Of a stretch of DNA of 64,000 nt, positions 1 to 10,035 are shown in pieces. The stretch lies in NCBI GenBank assembly GCA_009733775.1, contig WOGZ01000023.1, forward strand, positions 1 through 64,000, given 5' to 3'. Below the pieces are notes generated by a model, which saw only the letters and a program-made list of their open reading frames with translations, was not told where the DNA came from and did no database searches. The first letter of the stretch is position 1; each line of letters begins with the position of its first letter. Origin of the DNA: Alectoria sarmentosa (lineage: Eukaryota; Ascomycota; Lecanoromycetes; Lecanorales; Parmeliaceae). The translations under genes were made by a program, and so were the position numbers.

Positions 1-690
1 CGATTTGAAAAAATTAATCGTTTATTAATAAAAAATCAATAAATAATTATTTATTATTATATTCGTTATATCTCGTTTAAATCAAAAATAATATACGTAA
101 TTATTCAACATATAAAACATAATCGCGACAATAAATTAAAAAAATTTTAATATTCGAAAATTGAAGCAAAATGAAGGTTTTGAATTAAAAAAAACTAATT
201 AAAAATCGCTTATTAATCAACATTCGCAAAAATAAAAAATTTAAAAAATTAAAAACAAAAATGAATAACAAAGTTTTAATAGATTAAAAATTAATTTTTT
301 GAAAATTGAAAAAGAGAAAAAAAACGCAAAGTGAATTCAATATAAGAATTAAAATATATAAAAATTAATTTTTTAAAAATTGAAAAATCAGAAAGAAAAT
401 GTAAAGTGAATTAAAAATGAAATATAAAATCGAAAAAACTGATTATTCAATTTTAAATAATTAATTTTTTATTATATCGAAATTTTGTGACGAAGGAGAT
501 AAAATAATGTTATATAATGCAAAAAGCATGCGTGCGATAAAAGATATACACATGCTATGCAAAGTATAATATAAATGAAAACGAATACATACAAAAAGTG
601 TGATGTGAAAAAATGAAGGTAGAAAACTACAGAATCATTAATAAACTACTAATTGACTAATCCCGGAATTAACGGATTTAACGTCACACC
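1..690. repeat. AT-rich, gene-free block with diverged direct repeats
   Basis: This stretch is almost entirely A and T, with no usable reading frame, and changes abruptly to ordinary composition around 690-720. Two direct copies of a segment of about 50 bases lie roughly 74 bases apart (about 286-337 and 360-412). They share TTAATTTTTT and AAAGTGAATT and differ at one place as ACGCAAAG against ATGTAAAG, that is by C-to-T changes. Seen: the composition and the repeat. Inferred: the edge of a repeat-rich island altered by repeat-induced point mutation, common in filamentous ascomycetes. No transposon protein is readable. Confidence 0.6.
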
Positions 691-1186
691 TATTCATTTA
701 GCGCCTTTTAGCGCGGTAATATATGACTAATCAACGAAAAATAAAATTAAGCCAGCCAGCTCCAGCCACAACAGGCCAGCCAGGTGATGTGTAACCTCGA
801 GGCGTCCCGCAAATTGCCACGGAGGCTCTCCAGCCTTGCAGGGGAACTCCCGTCGCCCTATGAATCTCTCTGAGGTAGACGTGCATTAGGCTCATCGGGG
901 GTTACATCCAGGTCATCTAGGCCCTCGTTAGCTCCATTATCGTAATCTTGGCACTCTTGGCTGTAGTTGTAAATAGCCCCCACAGAAGGATTCCGACCCC
1001 ACCTCGCACAACTGAAAACATAAAAGGTATCATCTCGCCGCAAATAATCTTTCTCTAGCCGCTACTCTTCCTCAGAGCGCCCAGGCAGACATTCGGCCTT
1101 CTCTTTCGCTCAAGCCACGACTACTGGTTCCGTCTGAAAAGTGGACCCAAGAGAAGACCGAACCAAAGCCTCTCACAGCTGCAGTA
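691..1186. other. Upstream region of the DUF8035-like gene, no gene seen
   Basis: Normal-composition DNA between the AT-rich block and the first gene. It starts with a short CCAGCC-rich stretch near 753-783. I see no convincing coding exon, although the first gene could have an unrecognised upstream exon here, because related proteins are often longer. Promoter and 5' leader of the first gene are presumably here. Confidence 0.4.
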
Positions 1187-2346
1187 ATGGAGCATGGGGA
1201 GTGGCCTGGGGCTGACGGATACCCCGTCATTCTGAACACTCGCCCTGGCCGCAACAGGGGCCGACTGGCCACTGATTACCCTCATCAGCGCCAAACGGTT
1301 TATTACCAAGACGGCAACGGGCTCCTCGTCCCTGCCGGTGCAGCAATAGGTGGAGGCCTTCACCGCTCCCACTCAGCAGCAGCACGTCGGCCCGCGCAGA
1401 TCGTCATCAACAACTCGCAGTATGAAGACCGCTCTGTCAGCCGCAGCCCGCACGGCCATAGTTACAACAGGAGAAGTTCCCATGGCCGCCACTACAACGA
1501 TGATTCAGAGGATGAGTATCACGATCGAGCGTTTAGCCCACATCGAAGAAGGCGGCCCAGCAGGAGCCATGAAAGTAGGAGCCATGAAAGTAGGAGCCCC
1601 AGCCCCTATTACGACTTTGAGTTGGACAAGAAAATGAAGAAGTTGGAGGAACTTGAGGAAAAGGAGAAGGAGGATATAGCACGCGAAAAATACGAGGAGG
1701 AACTGCTTTTGAAAGAAGCCAAGAAGGCCAAGAAGAAGAAGGAAGAGGAGGAGTTGAAGCAGAAAGCGATCGAGGAGTACCATCTCCAGCAGTTGGAGGA
1801 AAAAGCCAAGAAGGATAAGGAGAAGAAAGAGGCAGACGAGGAGTTCAGGGAGAGGGTGAAGAAGACGTTTGGCCAGGCAGGGTATGACGAAGAGAGTATT
1901 GAGAAGATACTGAAGAAGGGGGAGAAGGGGGAGAAGGGGGAGAAGGGAAAGGAACATGGGAAGGGCAAGGAGATCAAGATCAAGGACTTGACGCGGCCGA
2001 CGTATATCAAGGTGCATCGGAAGCATGTGAGTCCGGAGACATTGGATGAATACAACCTGCCTTGGGAGTGGGACGAGGTGAGTATTCTCCGCTGCCTTAT
2101 CAATCGTCCTTATTGCTGACAGCACGCTACCAGCGTGACTCAAATTACATCGTTATAAAGCAATGGATACCAGAACAAGATCAGATAGTGCTTTTTGACC
2201 ATACCAAGAAACTACGCGAGAGAAAATTGATCACCGACTCCACTGTCGAGCTCAAGAGGGAGAGGGACACTCTACTACTTGTAAGAAAGAAGTCGCCCGG
2301 AAGGTCAAGGTCGCGATCCAAGTCGCGATCCTGGATGTTTACATGA
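1187..2346 (+). CDS. Highly charged protein with C-terminal DUF8035-like domain
   Basis: Two exons, 1187-2077 and 2134-2346, joined across a 56-bp intron (GTGAGT...CTACCAG), giving about 367 residues. Residues about 85-150 are Arg/Ser/His rich (SRSHESRSHESRS). Residues about 155-270 are a very charged Lys/Glu coiled-coil-like stretch ending in GEKGEKGEKGK. The C-terminal part is the conserved portion: RPTYIKVHRKHVSPETLDEY, LPWEWDE, then IVIKQWIPEQDQIVLFDHTK across the splice. From memory this matches what Pfam calls DUF8035 in many Pezizomycotina proteins; that name is unverified. Function is unknown; the composition suggests protein or RNA scaffolding. The protein ends in an RS-like tail (SRSRSKSRS). 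The start is the first ATG of the frame; a longer N-terminus is possible. Confidence 0.75.
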
Positions 2347-2569
2347 TTGAAGAGAGCGGCTAGCGTGGGCAATGATGACGACGCTTAGTAAACGAGGCCA
2401 ACGAATTTTTACTTGTATGGATGGTGGCTCGCATGCGTCCTGTTTGATTTGAGATATCTCCCTTCCGTTCGCTATCATTCTGGCGTTCCAGAGTCTGCTG
2501 GTGTTGGGATTCGGAAATATCGTGACCTTTGTGGGCGAAAAATTAGAAGTTTTGGGATCTCTACCTATT

Positions 2570-3707
2570 CTAAGCATCCCTTTCAATCTCTCTGTTAGTC
2601 TCCACAACATCGACAACATCTCTCCTAGGATGCAGAGGCATCTCCCTCCTCACCTTTTCCAACCCTCCCAAATCGACCTCACCCACACTAATCTCCGGCT
2701 CGCCCTTCCATTCCTCGACACCACCCGCTTCAGCGATGACTTTTCCCCAGGGATCCACAATCATACTGTGTCCATAGCTCACCCTCTTTTCATTATGTGC
2801 CCCAACTTGTGCTGCAGCAATAACATACGACTGTGTCTCAATGGCTCTCGCCCGCAGCAGTGTTTCCCAGTGGACTTTACCAGTTGGCACCGTGAAGGCG
2901 GAGGGATATGTGATGATCTGAGCACCGAGATCACGGATGCGGGCAGAGAGCGCAGGAAATCGCAAGTCGAAGCATATCATCAAGCCCATCGAGCCGAGAT
3001 TTGTCGGGAAGGGAGGGAGGATTGAGGATCCTGGCTCGACGCTCTTACTTTCTCGGACTAGCACCTCCCGGAGTCAGCATTCCCATTTGCGGATTCAATT
3101 TTGAGTAATTATTTGTCTGGGGAATAAGAAGGGTAAGTTGCTCCTGCAACAGGTCTCGCGACTTGGAAAGCTGTCTCAAACAGGAAGAGGTAAGCCCGAA
3201 AACTGCCTTACGCATGGGGCCGCCTTTGATCTCAACATCAAAGAGATGGAGTTTCTGGTAGCGCTGGGTGACCATTCCTCCTTCATCGATCCAAATGAGC
3301 GTGTTTTTGACCCTTTTTCCTCCTGTCGCTGGCTCATGAATGCCAACGTTAATTGGCAATTTTGCTTGTGAAGCTTCGTGCTGTAGACCCTTCACGAAAG
3401 GGCTGTCTTCTGTAGAACGAGCTAGAGACACAGTCTCTGCGGGCGAGGAGGCAATGTAGTCGCATGCTTCGGGTAGGAAAAGAGCCTAGGGTAGCTAAGA
3501 CGCTGAGTGGATGGGCGACATCGCAGGACTTATGAATGCTGACCTTTGCACCAGCTGCAACCGCTTTTCTGACCAATATCTGACATTGGGCAAGGTTGTG
3601 GGACATGCTCGCCGTTGAACATATCTGGCCCACTGCCTGTGATAGATATCAGAGCTGCATAGGTAATTATTGGATTTACATATAGTTTGCCTTACCACGA
3701 TTGCCAT
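2570..3707 (-). CDS. Carbon-nitrogen hydrolase, NIT1/Nit2-type deaminated glutathione amidase
   Basis: Four exons (3696-3707, 3544-3636, 3212-3485, 2570-3057; introns 59, 58 and 154 bp) give a 288-residue protein starting MAIVAVGQICSTAS. The nitrilase triad is visible: Glu in ALFLPEACDYIA, Lys in YQKLHLFDVEI and Cys in GLMICFDLRFP. Other family signatures are HWETLLRARAIETQ and KRVSYGHSMIVDPWG. Length and sequence agree closely with human NIT1 and its fungal homologues. Known for that family: hydrolysis of deaminated glutathione, a side product of transaminases, to alpha-ketoglutarate and Cys-Gly, in cytosol or mitochondria. The first exon codes only four residues; it is chosen because it restores the usual start with good splice sites. 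The gene is convergent with the DUF8035-like gene and divergent from the golgin gene. Confidence 0.92.
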
Positions 3708-3899
3708 AGTGGATGACTATTTCCAGGACAGATAAATCCGGCCTCAGAGTGTCAGAAAACGACTGCAATGTTTGAAAGATGTTCGAAAGATGGATAGATA
3801 GGTTCGTGAGTCGTGGGTAGCTGTCTTAAGGGATCGCCTCAGGGATGGCCCGGCAGCGGGTCGGCAAGAGCTGACGTTCAAGTTCTTGGCTCCAACCAT

Positions 3900-4130
3900 T
3901 CACACTTCTGACACCAGCAAGGCATTTAACCTTTGATACAGGCATTGTGGCTCCTGTTTTTTAGCTGACGGCATTTTCATTACATTGCAACATTCAGCTA
4001 GGTATTCCTGGACAGCAGTGTCCGAGAGTTGCGAGGGAAATTTTGATCTGATACGCTTCCACTCCAAAATCATTCTCTCTCGGCAGAGAATGGCATAATT
4101 TAGTTGCATGCGAGGGTCTCCGGAGTCCAT
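3900..4130 (-). CDS. Small ORF of 76 codons, unrecognised
   Basis: An ATG-started ORF (MDSGDPRMQLNYAILCRER...) in the gap between the divergent NIT-like amidase and the golgin gene. It has a balanced amino-acid composition with an Arg-rich amphipathic stretch near residues 17-30, but no recognised domain, signal peptide or membrane segment. It might be a small mitochondrial or regulatory protein, or chance. I cannot tell from sequence alone. Confidence 0.22.
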   Translation of the reverse strand: MDSGDPRMQLNYAILCRERMILEWKRIRSKFPSQLSDTAVQEYLAECCNVMKMPSAKKQEPQCLYQRLNALLVSEV

Positions 4131-4215
4131 CAGTGCAAACCGTAGACCTCAGATATTTGATGCACTATGTTCTTGAATTCTCAGGCTTCGGAGCAATCTA
4201 CGGATCGCGCTTGAG

Positions 4216-6956
4216 ATGGCATCACAGCCATCTACAACACCAAAGTCTTCAAGATGGGGCTCCTTCCTAGCTGGAGTGGAGTCGAGGCTGGATACCATTT
4301 TGGCAGACGAAGACACGAGACCCTCAGCGCCGAAGACAGATGGAGGTAAACAAGAGCAACCAGGGAAGACGGATGGCATGGCAGCCTCCACGGCCGCAAA
4401 GCCGACACCTTCGAGAACTGCCTCCGCCAATCGAGCTCAAGAGCGTCTCAATGAGAAGCTAGCAAAGGCAGTGGCCAACCGGACTCTTGCCAAAAGGGGT
4501 GATGTTTCAGTATCTCCTGGTGTACCTTCATGGACAGCCAGTCCTACAAACATTGCGGCCAGTCCAAGGACAAGTTCAGACCGTCAAAGGGAATCACAGG
4601 GCGAGCAGGATGGCGAAACTAAGCAAGGTAAGAGTGAGCAAGAGGTGGCATTTGGTGAAACAGTCACAGTCACAGCCAATTGGACGAGCGAAGATCAGGA
4701 GCCTCAAGATCAGGGTTTTGAAGTAACATGCACAGGGCCACAGCCTGCAATCCAGTCGCCCGTGGCTACTTCAGAAGATACCAAAGACGACTCCAGTATC
4801 CCACGCCCTTCACTCGACTCTCGTGGCTCAATTTCAACGCGGCAGTCTCTGGAGTTGACACGGGCTACGACACCCAATGCAACTGACTCACCTAAATTGA
4901 ATGGTATCGTTGTCGATTCAAACTTGAACATGCCGGAGGAATACGAGAAGATGATAGAGCAGATGCGATCAGATTACGAAGCAGCTGAGCTAAGGCGCCA
5001 GGAAGAGACCCATATATACTTGGAACGGATAGATGCTCTACAATCCAAGCTACAGTATTTGACTAAAAGCGCTGCCGAAGTTGCCAAAATTGCGTCAGAG
5101 GAGGCTCAATCGGGTAGCCTTGAGCACAAGATGGCTACAAAGAACGAGAAAATCGCATTGCTAATTGAAGAGGGTCAAAAGCTCTCTCAGACTGAGCTCA
5201 AACATATGAGCATCATCAAAAAACTGCGGATGAAGTCGACCGAAGATGACAAGGTTTTAGCTGATTTCAAGCGGACGACTGAGAAAAATGAAAAAATGGC
5301 TCGGGAGGCTCAGGAGAGAGCGAAGCGGGCTGAAAGTGCCGAAAAGCGAGCACTGGAAAGGCTCAAGTCGTTCGGGAGAATTGAAAAGGACCTGGAAAAT
5401 GTCAGGGCAGACCGAGATGCCAAGGAATTGCTTGTGCAGGATCTTCAGATCGAGCTCTCGCAGGCAACCTCCGCCGCGAAAGAAGCGGAAGTCAAAGCCA
5501 ATGCTGAAGCACTATCGGCAGAGAGGAGACATGTGACAGATCTGACAGATGAACTTTCAAGCATTCAATCTGAAAAAGAGCTAGTTGGGAAACAACACCA
5601 AAATGAGCTGCGGGAGCTCAAAGAGAGAGCCGAACGAGAAAAGGAGCGAGCCAGGGTCGCCGAGGTAGAACGACAAGGCGAGCAAAGTATCCTGGAAAGT
5701 AGGCTAGAAGCCTACCGCGCTCGAGCTGAAGAGGCTTCCGCTGGCCAAAATGGGGACGTGCAGGCCAAGCTTCTTCGCCAGGTTGAGACCTTGCAAAATC
5801 AGTATGCCGTTGCTAGTGAAAATTGGCAGGGTATAGAGGGATCGCTGTTATCTAGGGTTAATACTCTGGAGCAAGAGAGGGACGACATCGCCAAAAGGGA
5901 AGCCGATATACGGCGAAAGGCTCGAGAAACAGTATGGTCTTCATTCGTGACCCGTTCCGTTGACACATCGCTGACTTTCAGCAGAGCATGAAGTGTAGGC
6001 GAATGGAAGAGGAGCTTGAAAGGGCCAATGCTAAAGCAGAGGATATGGATCACGAGCTCTCTTCCCGCAGCATCCAACTTGCTACTCTCAATGAGCGATT
6101 GACCAAATCTGAGGCCGAAGTCACAGCAGCAAGAGAGGATCTTAAAGCGGAACGTGAAGCATGGGAAGCGCGCCAAACGCAACGAATGGAAGACGAAAAG
6201 GCTCGCATCAGAGAAGAAACTGCGCGGTCAAATACTCCAGACACACTCTACCATCAATTCCGCACCGAGTCCCCAACTATCCATAATCGCACACGCAAAT
6301 CCTCCAATGCGGACCGCAGCCCACATACCCGCCGTATTCAAGGTCTCGCAATTACTGTGGCTACCAGTCACCCATCTAATGAACGGCCGCTCAGCAGCCG
6401 CTCATCCTCACAGCCTTTGCACAATTTACAAACTTCAAACCTCGAGTACCAGCGACCTGTGTCTCGTCATGATTCTTTGAGCACTGTGCCCCAATTATCT
6501 GTCAACAATGGTGTGCCTGGAACGCCCTCGGTAGATGACAATGATGACTTCTTTGAAGTCCAGACCCCCGCCACCCCTGAACGAACTATAAACGATGTGA
6601 TCTCTGCCTCCACTGTCGGTGCCGGTCCCTCTGTCCAATTAGTCGAGCGCATGTCCGCTGCAGTTCGGCGTCTCGAAAGCGAGAAAGCTAGTCACAAAGA
6701 TGAGCTCAGTCGACTGTCTGGTCAGAGAGATGAAGCGAGAGATCAGATTGTTGGTCTCATGAAGGAGGTGGAGGAGAAGAGAGATTGGGAGAGCAGGGTC
6801 AAAGAATTAGAAAAGGAGGTGATGAGGGTGGAGGAGAGGTATCTTACTACGCTTGAGATGCTTGGGGAGAAGAGCGAGCGGGTGGAGGAGCTGAAGGCTG
6901 ATGTGCAGGATTTGAAAGGCATGTATCGGGAGTTGGTTGATAACACTATGCGGTGA
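4216..6956 (+). CDS. TMF/Sgm1-like golgin (coiled-coil, Rab6-type binding region)
   Basis: Exons 4216-5931 and 5982-6956 (intron about 50 bp, acceptor TTCAG or three bases later) code about 896 residues. The N-terminus begins RWGSFLAGVESRLDTIL, typical of this family. Residues about 1-230 are Ser/Thr/Pro rich and probably disordered. Residues about 235-680 are long heptad coiled coil, from PEEYEKMIEQMRSDYEAAEL onward. The last about 110 residues (VERMSAAVRRLESEKASHKD to YLTTLEMLGEKSERVEELKA and MYRELVD) match the C-terminal TATA-element modulatory factor (TMF) domain. In yeast Sgm1 and animal TMF1 this end binds Rab6/Ypt6 GTPase and tethers vesicles at the Golgi. The old name 'TATA-binding' is historical; a Golgi role is the likelier one. 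Confidence 0.88.
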
Positions 6957-7047
6957 TTGGCTCTACTTACGAGTACAGCATTCTGGGGCGTTCTAGTGGT
7001 TCTGAGTGCTAGCGACCTGGGGAACAATCCGTTCAGGGTACGGATAA

Positions 7048-8205
7048 CTACTTCGATTCTCCAATTTCCACACCTTCTCTCTCCGCACTTTGCAATATGA
7101 AATGTCGTATCTAGAATAACATTTAGTCACACCTAGACGCAAGCATTATTTCATGCCTTACCTTCCTGTCCGGTGCCAAATCAATTGCCAGGTTCCCATC
7201 GACGTCTTTCTTGTCCGTCTCAGCGCCGGCTTTTAGCAATAGCAAAGCAGTGTCGCCATGACCCTCCGAGATGGCTGACAATGATCAGAATAAAATATTT
7301 TCTTGCTCCACGAGAACAGAATGCATGCTTACCATGATGCAAAGCAGTGAGGCCGGAAATGTCACTAGCATTTAAAGGACTCTTGTTCTCAAGCATTAGA
7401 TTCACCATAGGTACTGAACCTATAGCAGCAGCCCGGTGAAGAGGTAGCTGCCCTCGCTTGTCTTTCACACGAGCTGTGGCTCCATGGGAGATAAGTTTCC
7501 GCGCTGTTTCGAGGTTGTTTTTTGAGGCTGTGAAATGTAAAGCTGTCTGAGGACAAGCAAAATCAGACTTCCGTTTTCTGTCTAGAATATAAGATGAGAT
7601 AGATATGGAAAAGAATCTAACCTGTCCGCTATAGTCTGGACCCGTAGAAAATAAGTCAGCATGAGAATGCTGCAACATTCATTCTCCGAGGCTTTTGGTC
7701 AATTAGGCATTGTGGAAACCTACTCTTCGCATTTACATCCGCTTCCTTGCTCAGCAGTAGATCAATTAGACCGTCGCCATCTCGTAGACTCGCAGCAATC
7801 ATCAAGGGCGTCCAGCCTGAAGCATCCTGCCCAACATGTAAGCAATGATCACCAAGAATCCTTTTTCCTAGTGTAGAAAGTACTTGAACATCGGGCTCGA
7901 AGTCCTTTCGCGACACCAGTAGCTCAACTACAGGCATATGATTGTAGGAGACTGCCCAATGAATGGGTAGCCGTTCGTCAAGATCTCGCTTTGTGGCAAG
8001 CCGAGGATTGGCCTAAAACGGAGAGTTAGTTTAGCTTCTAGCCCTCACTTTGGAGAGCCAGATATGTACATTGAGAAGAGATTCTACAGCTGCAGCTATG
8101 GTATCGTAAGCCAGCGATGCGATGTCAAAGCGGCAAACATGGCGTACTTCTGCCCTCTCGGGCTGCCTCATGAATCGCAAATTTGGACTTTTGTTCCGAA
8201 TCCAT
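7048..8205 (-). CDS. NAS6: 26S proteasome assembly chaperone, gankyrin/Nas6-type ankyrin protein
   Basis: Seven exons in reading order: 8148-8205, 8070-8095, 7724-8012, 7622-7635, 7333-7546, 7162-7274, 7048-7110, giving 258 residues (yeast Nas6 is 228). It starts MDSEQKSKFAIHEAAREGR and contains about seven ankyrin repeats, e.g. DLDERLPIHWAVSYNHMPVV, DASGWTPLMIAASLRDGDGL, TALHFTASKNNLETARKLI, GQLPLHRAAAIGSVPMVNLM and GLTALHHAISEGHGDTALLL. Nas6 (PSMD10) binds the Rpt3 ATPase C-domain and chaperones assembly of the 19S regulatory particle. The 14-nt exon is needed to join NAK to GQTALHF in frame. The gene is divergent from PRP46, with about 240 bp between start codons. Confidence 0.9.
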
Positions 8206-8449
8206 AGTAAGAAGGGAGTATGATAATTCGTTGTGATGGTGCAGAGCGAGAACTCAGAATGCAGAGTGTCTGTTGAAAGGACATATTTCAGCTTGCTACT
8301 TTACTGATACATTGACCAAAGAAGCTTAGCTCTGTATAATTTGAAACAACGGCTTGTATTTTACTCTTTACGAGTGGGATCAATCTTTATCCCAGTCTCC
8401 GCAGTCTATAAAATTCACACGAGACGCTATCCTATTGTATTCTAAAGAA

Positions 8450-9880
8450 ATGACTGCTGTCTCCGCGCCTGGAGTCTCACTTGCAAAGAGTTCCGCTAAG
8501 AGGACAAGGGAGCTCTTTGGGTCTGACTACACCACACCAGCACCATACTTTGCCGAGAGGCCCCTGGAGAATCCTTTCCAACTCGCAGAACGAGCTGGTC
8601 TAGCTTCACGAATACGAAGCGAATATGAAGATGTTCGAGAGCTTCCTCCGGCTCTTGCAGCGAAACAGAAGAATGCTGCTGCGGGAGCACGCCGGAAAAA
8701 AGTCAAGCAAGAAGCATCCGACTCTCAAACAGCCAAAATGATTGAGGGTATTCCACTCAAACTCGAGGCGAACAGAGGGTCATCTACAGCTCTGACATTG
8801 CGTGCGTCTGGACCTGGGGCTACACCAAATACTAATGGAACTACGACGGGGCGCTCTCCATCGAGCTTAGTACGGAGGGAGAACATACAACAACCGAAGC
8901 CTGACTGGCATGCGCCATGGGAACTTATGCGAGTCATATCAGGTCATCTGGGCTGGGTGCGGGCTCTGGCTATAGAGCCGAACAACCAGTGGTTCGCGAG
9001 TGGAGCTGGGGATCGAACGATCAAAATCTGGGACCTGGCGTCTGGGTCGTTGAGGTTGACACTCACTGGACATATATCGACTGTACGAGGACTCGCAGTT
9101 TCGCCTAGACATCCGTACCTTTTTTCATGTGGGGAGGACAAGATGGTCAAATGCTGGGATCTAGAGACTAACAAGGTCATACGGCATTACCACGGGCATC
9201 TTAGCGGTGTCTATACACTAGCGTTACATCCTACCCTGGACGTGCTAGTCACGGGAGGTCGAGATGGTGTTGCAAGAGTGTGGGATATGAGGACAAGAAG
9301 CAATGTCCATGTACTCAGCGGTCATAGGCAGACAGTCACGGATCTCAAATGCGAAGCAGTTGAACCCCAAGTCATTACTTCATCGCTCGACACGACTGTC
9401 CGACTCTGGGACTTGACAGCTGGAAAGACTATGGGCGTTTTGACCCATCACAAGAAAGGCGTCAGAGCTCTTGCTCTCCACCCTACAGAATGGACCTTCG
9501 CTAGTGGCAGCGCGGGTAGCATAAAGCAGTGGAAATGCCCCGAAGGCGCATTTATGCAGAATTTCGACGGACAGAACGCTATTATCAACACCCTGAGCGT
9601 GAACGAAGACAATGTGCTCTTCTCTGGCGGCGACAACGGATCAATCTCGTTCTGGGACTGGAAGACAGGCCATCGCTATCAGTCGTTGGACACTACTGCG
9701 CAGCCAGGATCTTTGGATGCGGAGTCTGGCATCTTCGCTTCGGTATTCGATAAGACGGGGTTGCGGTTGATATGTGGAGAGGCAGATAAGACTATCAAGG
9801 TCTGGAGGCAGAATGCTGATGCGACACCCGAGACGCATCCGCTTGAGTGGAAGCCGACCCTTGGCCGTCAAAAATTCTAA
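8450..9880 (+). CDS. PRP46: Pre-mRNA splicing factor PRP46/PLRG1, WD40 protein
   Basis: Intronless ORF of 476 residues from the ATG at 8450 (MTAVSAPGVSLAKSSAKR); an upstream in-frame extension has only non-ATG starts. The N-terminal about 160 residues are low-complexity. WPWELMRVISGHLGWVRALA-type sequence (here APWELMRVISGHLGWVRALA) begins seven WD40 repeats, with repeat ends IKIWDL, VKCWDL, ARVWDM, VRLWDL, IKQWKC, ISFWDW and IKVWRQ. The strongly conserved link QPKPDWHAPWELMRV and the repeat order match PLRG1/Prp46 (human 514, yeast 451 residues). It is a core member of the Prp19-associated complex (NTC) in the catalytic spliceosome, acting in the nucleus. Confidence 0.95.
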   Translation: MTAVSAPGVSLAKSSAKRTRELFGSDYTTPAPYFAERPLENPFQLAERAGLASRIRSEYEDVRELPPALAAKQKNAAAGARRKKVKQEASDSQTAKMIEGIPLKLEANRGSSTALTLRASGPGATPNTNGTTTGRSPSSLVRRENIQQPKPDWHAPWELMRVISGHLGWVRALAIEPNNQWFASGAGDRTIKIWDLASGSLRLTLTGHISTVRGLAVSPRHPYLFSCGEDKMVKCWDLETNKVIRHYHGHLSGVYTLALHPTLDVLVTGGRDGVARVWDMRTRSNVHVLSGHRQTVTDLKCEAVEPQVITSSLDTTVRLWDLTAGKTMGVLTHHKKGVRALALHPTEWTFASGSAGSIKQWKCPEGAFMQNFDGQNAIINTLSVNEDNVLFSGGDNGSISFWDWKTGHRYQSLDTTAQPGSLDAESGIFASVFDKTGLRLICGEADKTIKVWRQNADATPETHPLEWKPTLGRQKF

Positions 9881-10035
9881 AAAGTTCTAGGATTATGATT
9901 CAATTGGCTCGGAGCATTTGATAATCAATTACTTCTAGGTATAATCCTACCAGAGCGTAGGCGTTCAGGCTTCCAGGGGTATCACCGCAAAAATGCTTCA
10001 GGGCGACAAAGGCAGTAACAACCCGCCCCCCAATT

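Noticed and set aside
1..690. Possible mitochondrial DNA or centromere/telomere sequence because of extreme AT content
   Set aside because: No mitochondrial gene, no telomeric TTAGGG repeat and direct continuity with nuclear genes; a RIP-type AT-rich block is the simpler reading.
1505..2143. Long minus-strand frames antisense to the charged DUF8035-like gene, Leu- and Phe-rich
   Set aside because: They mirror the Lys/Glu-rich coding strand; AAG/GAG codons read as CTT/CTC on the other strand. No independent start, splice or domain.
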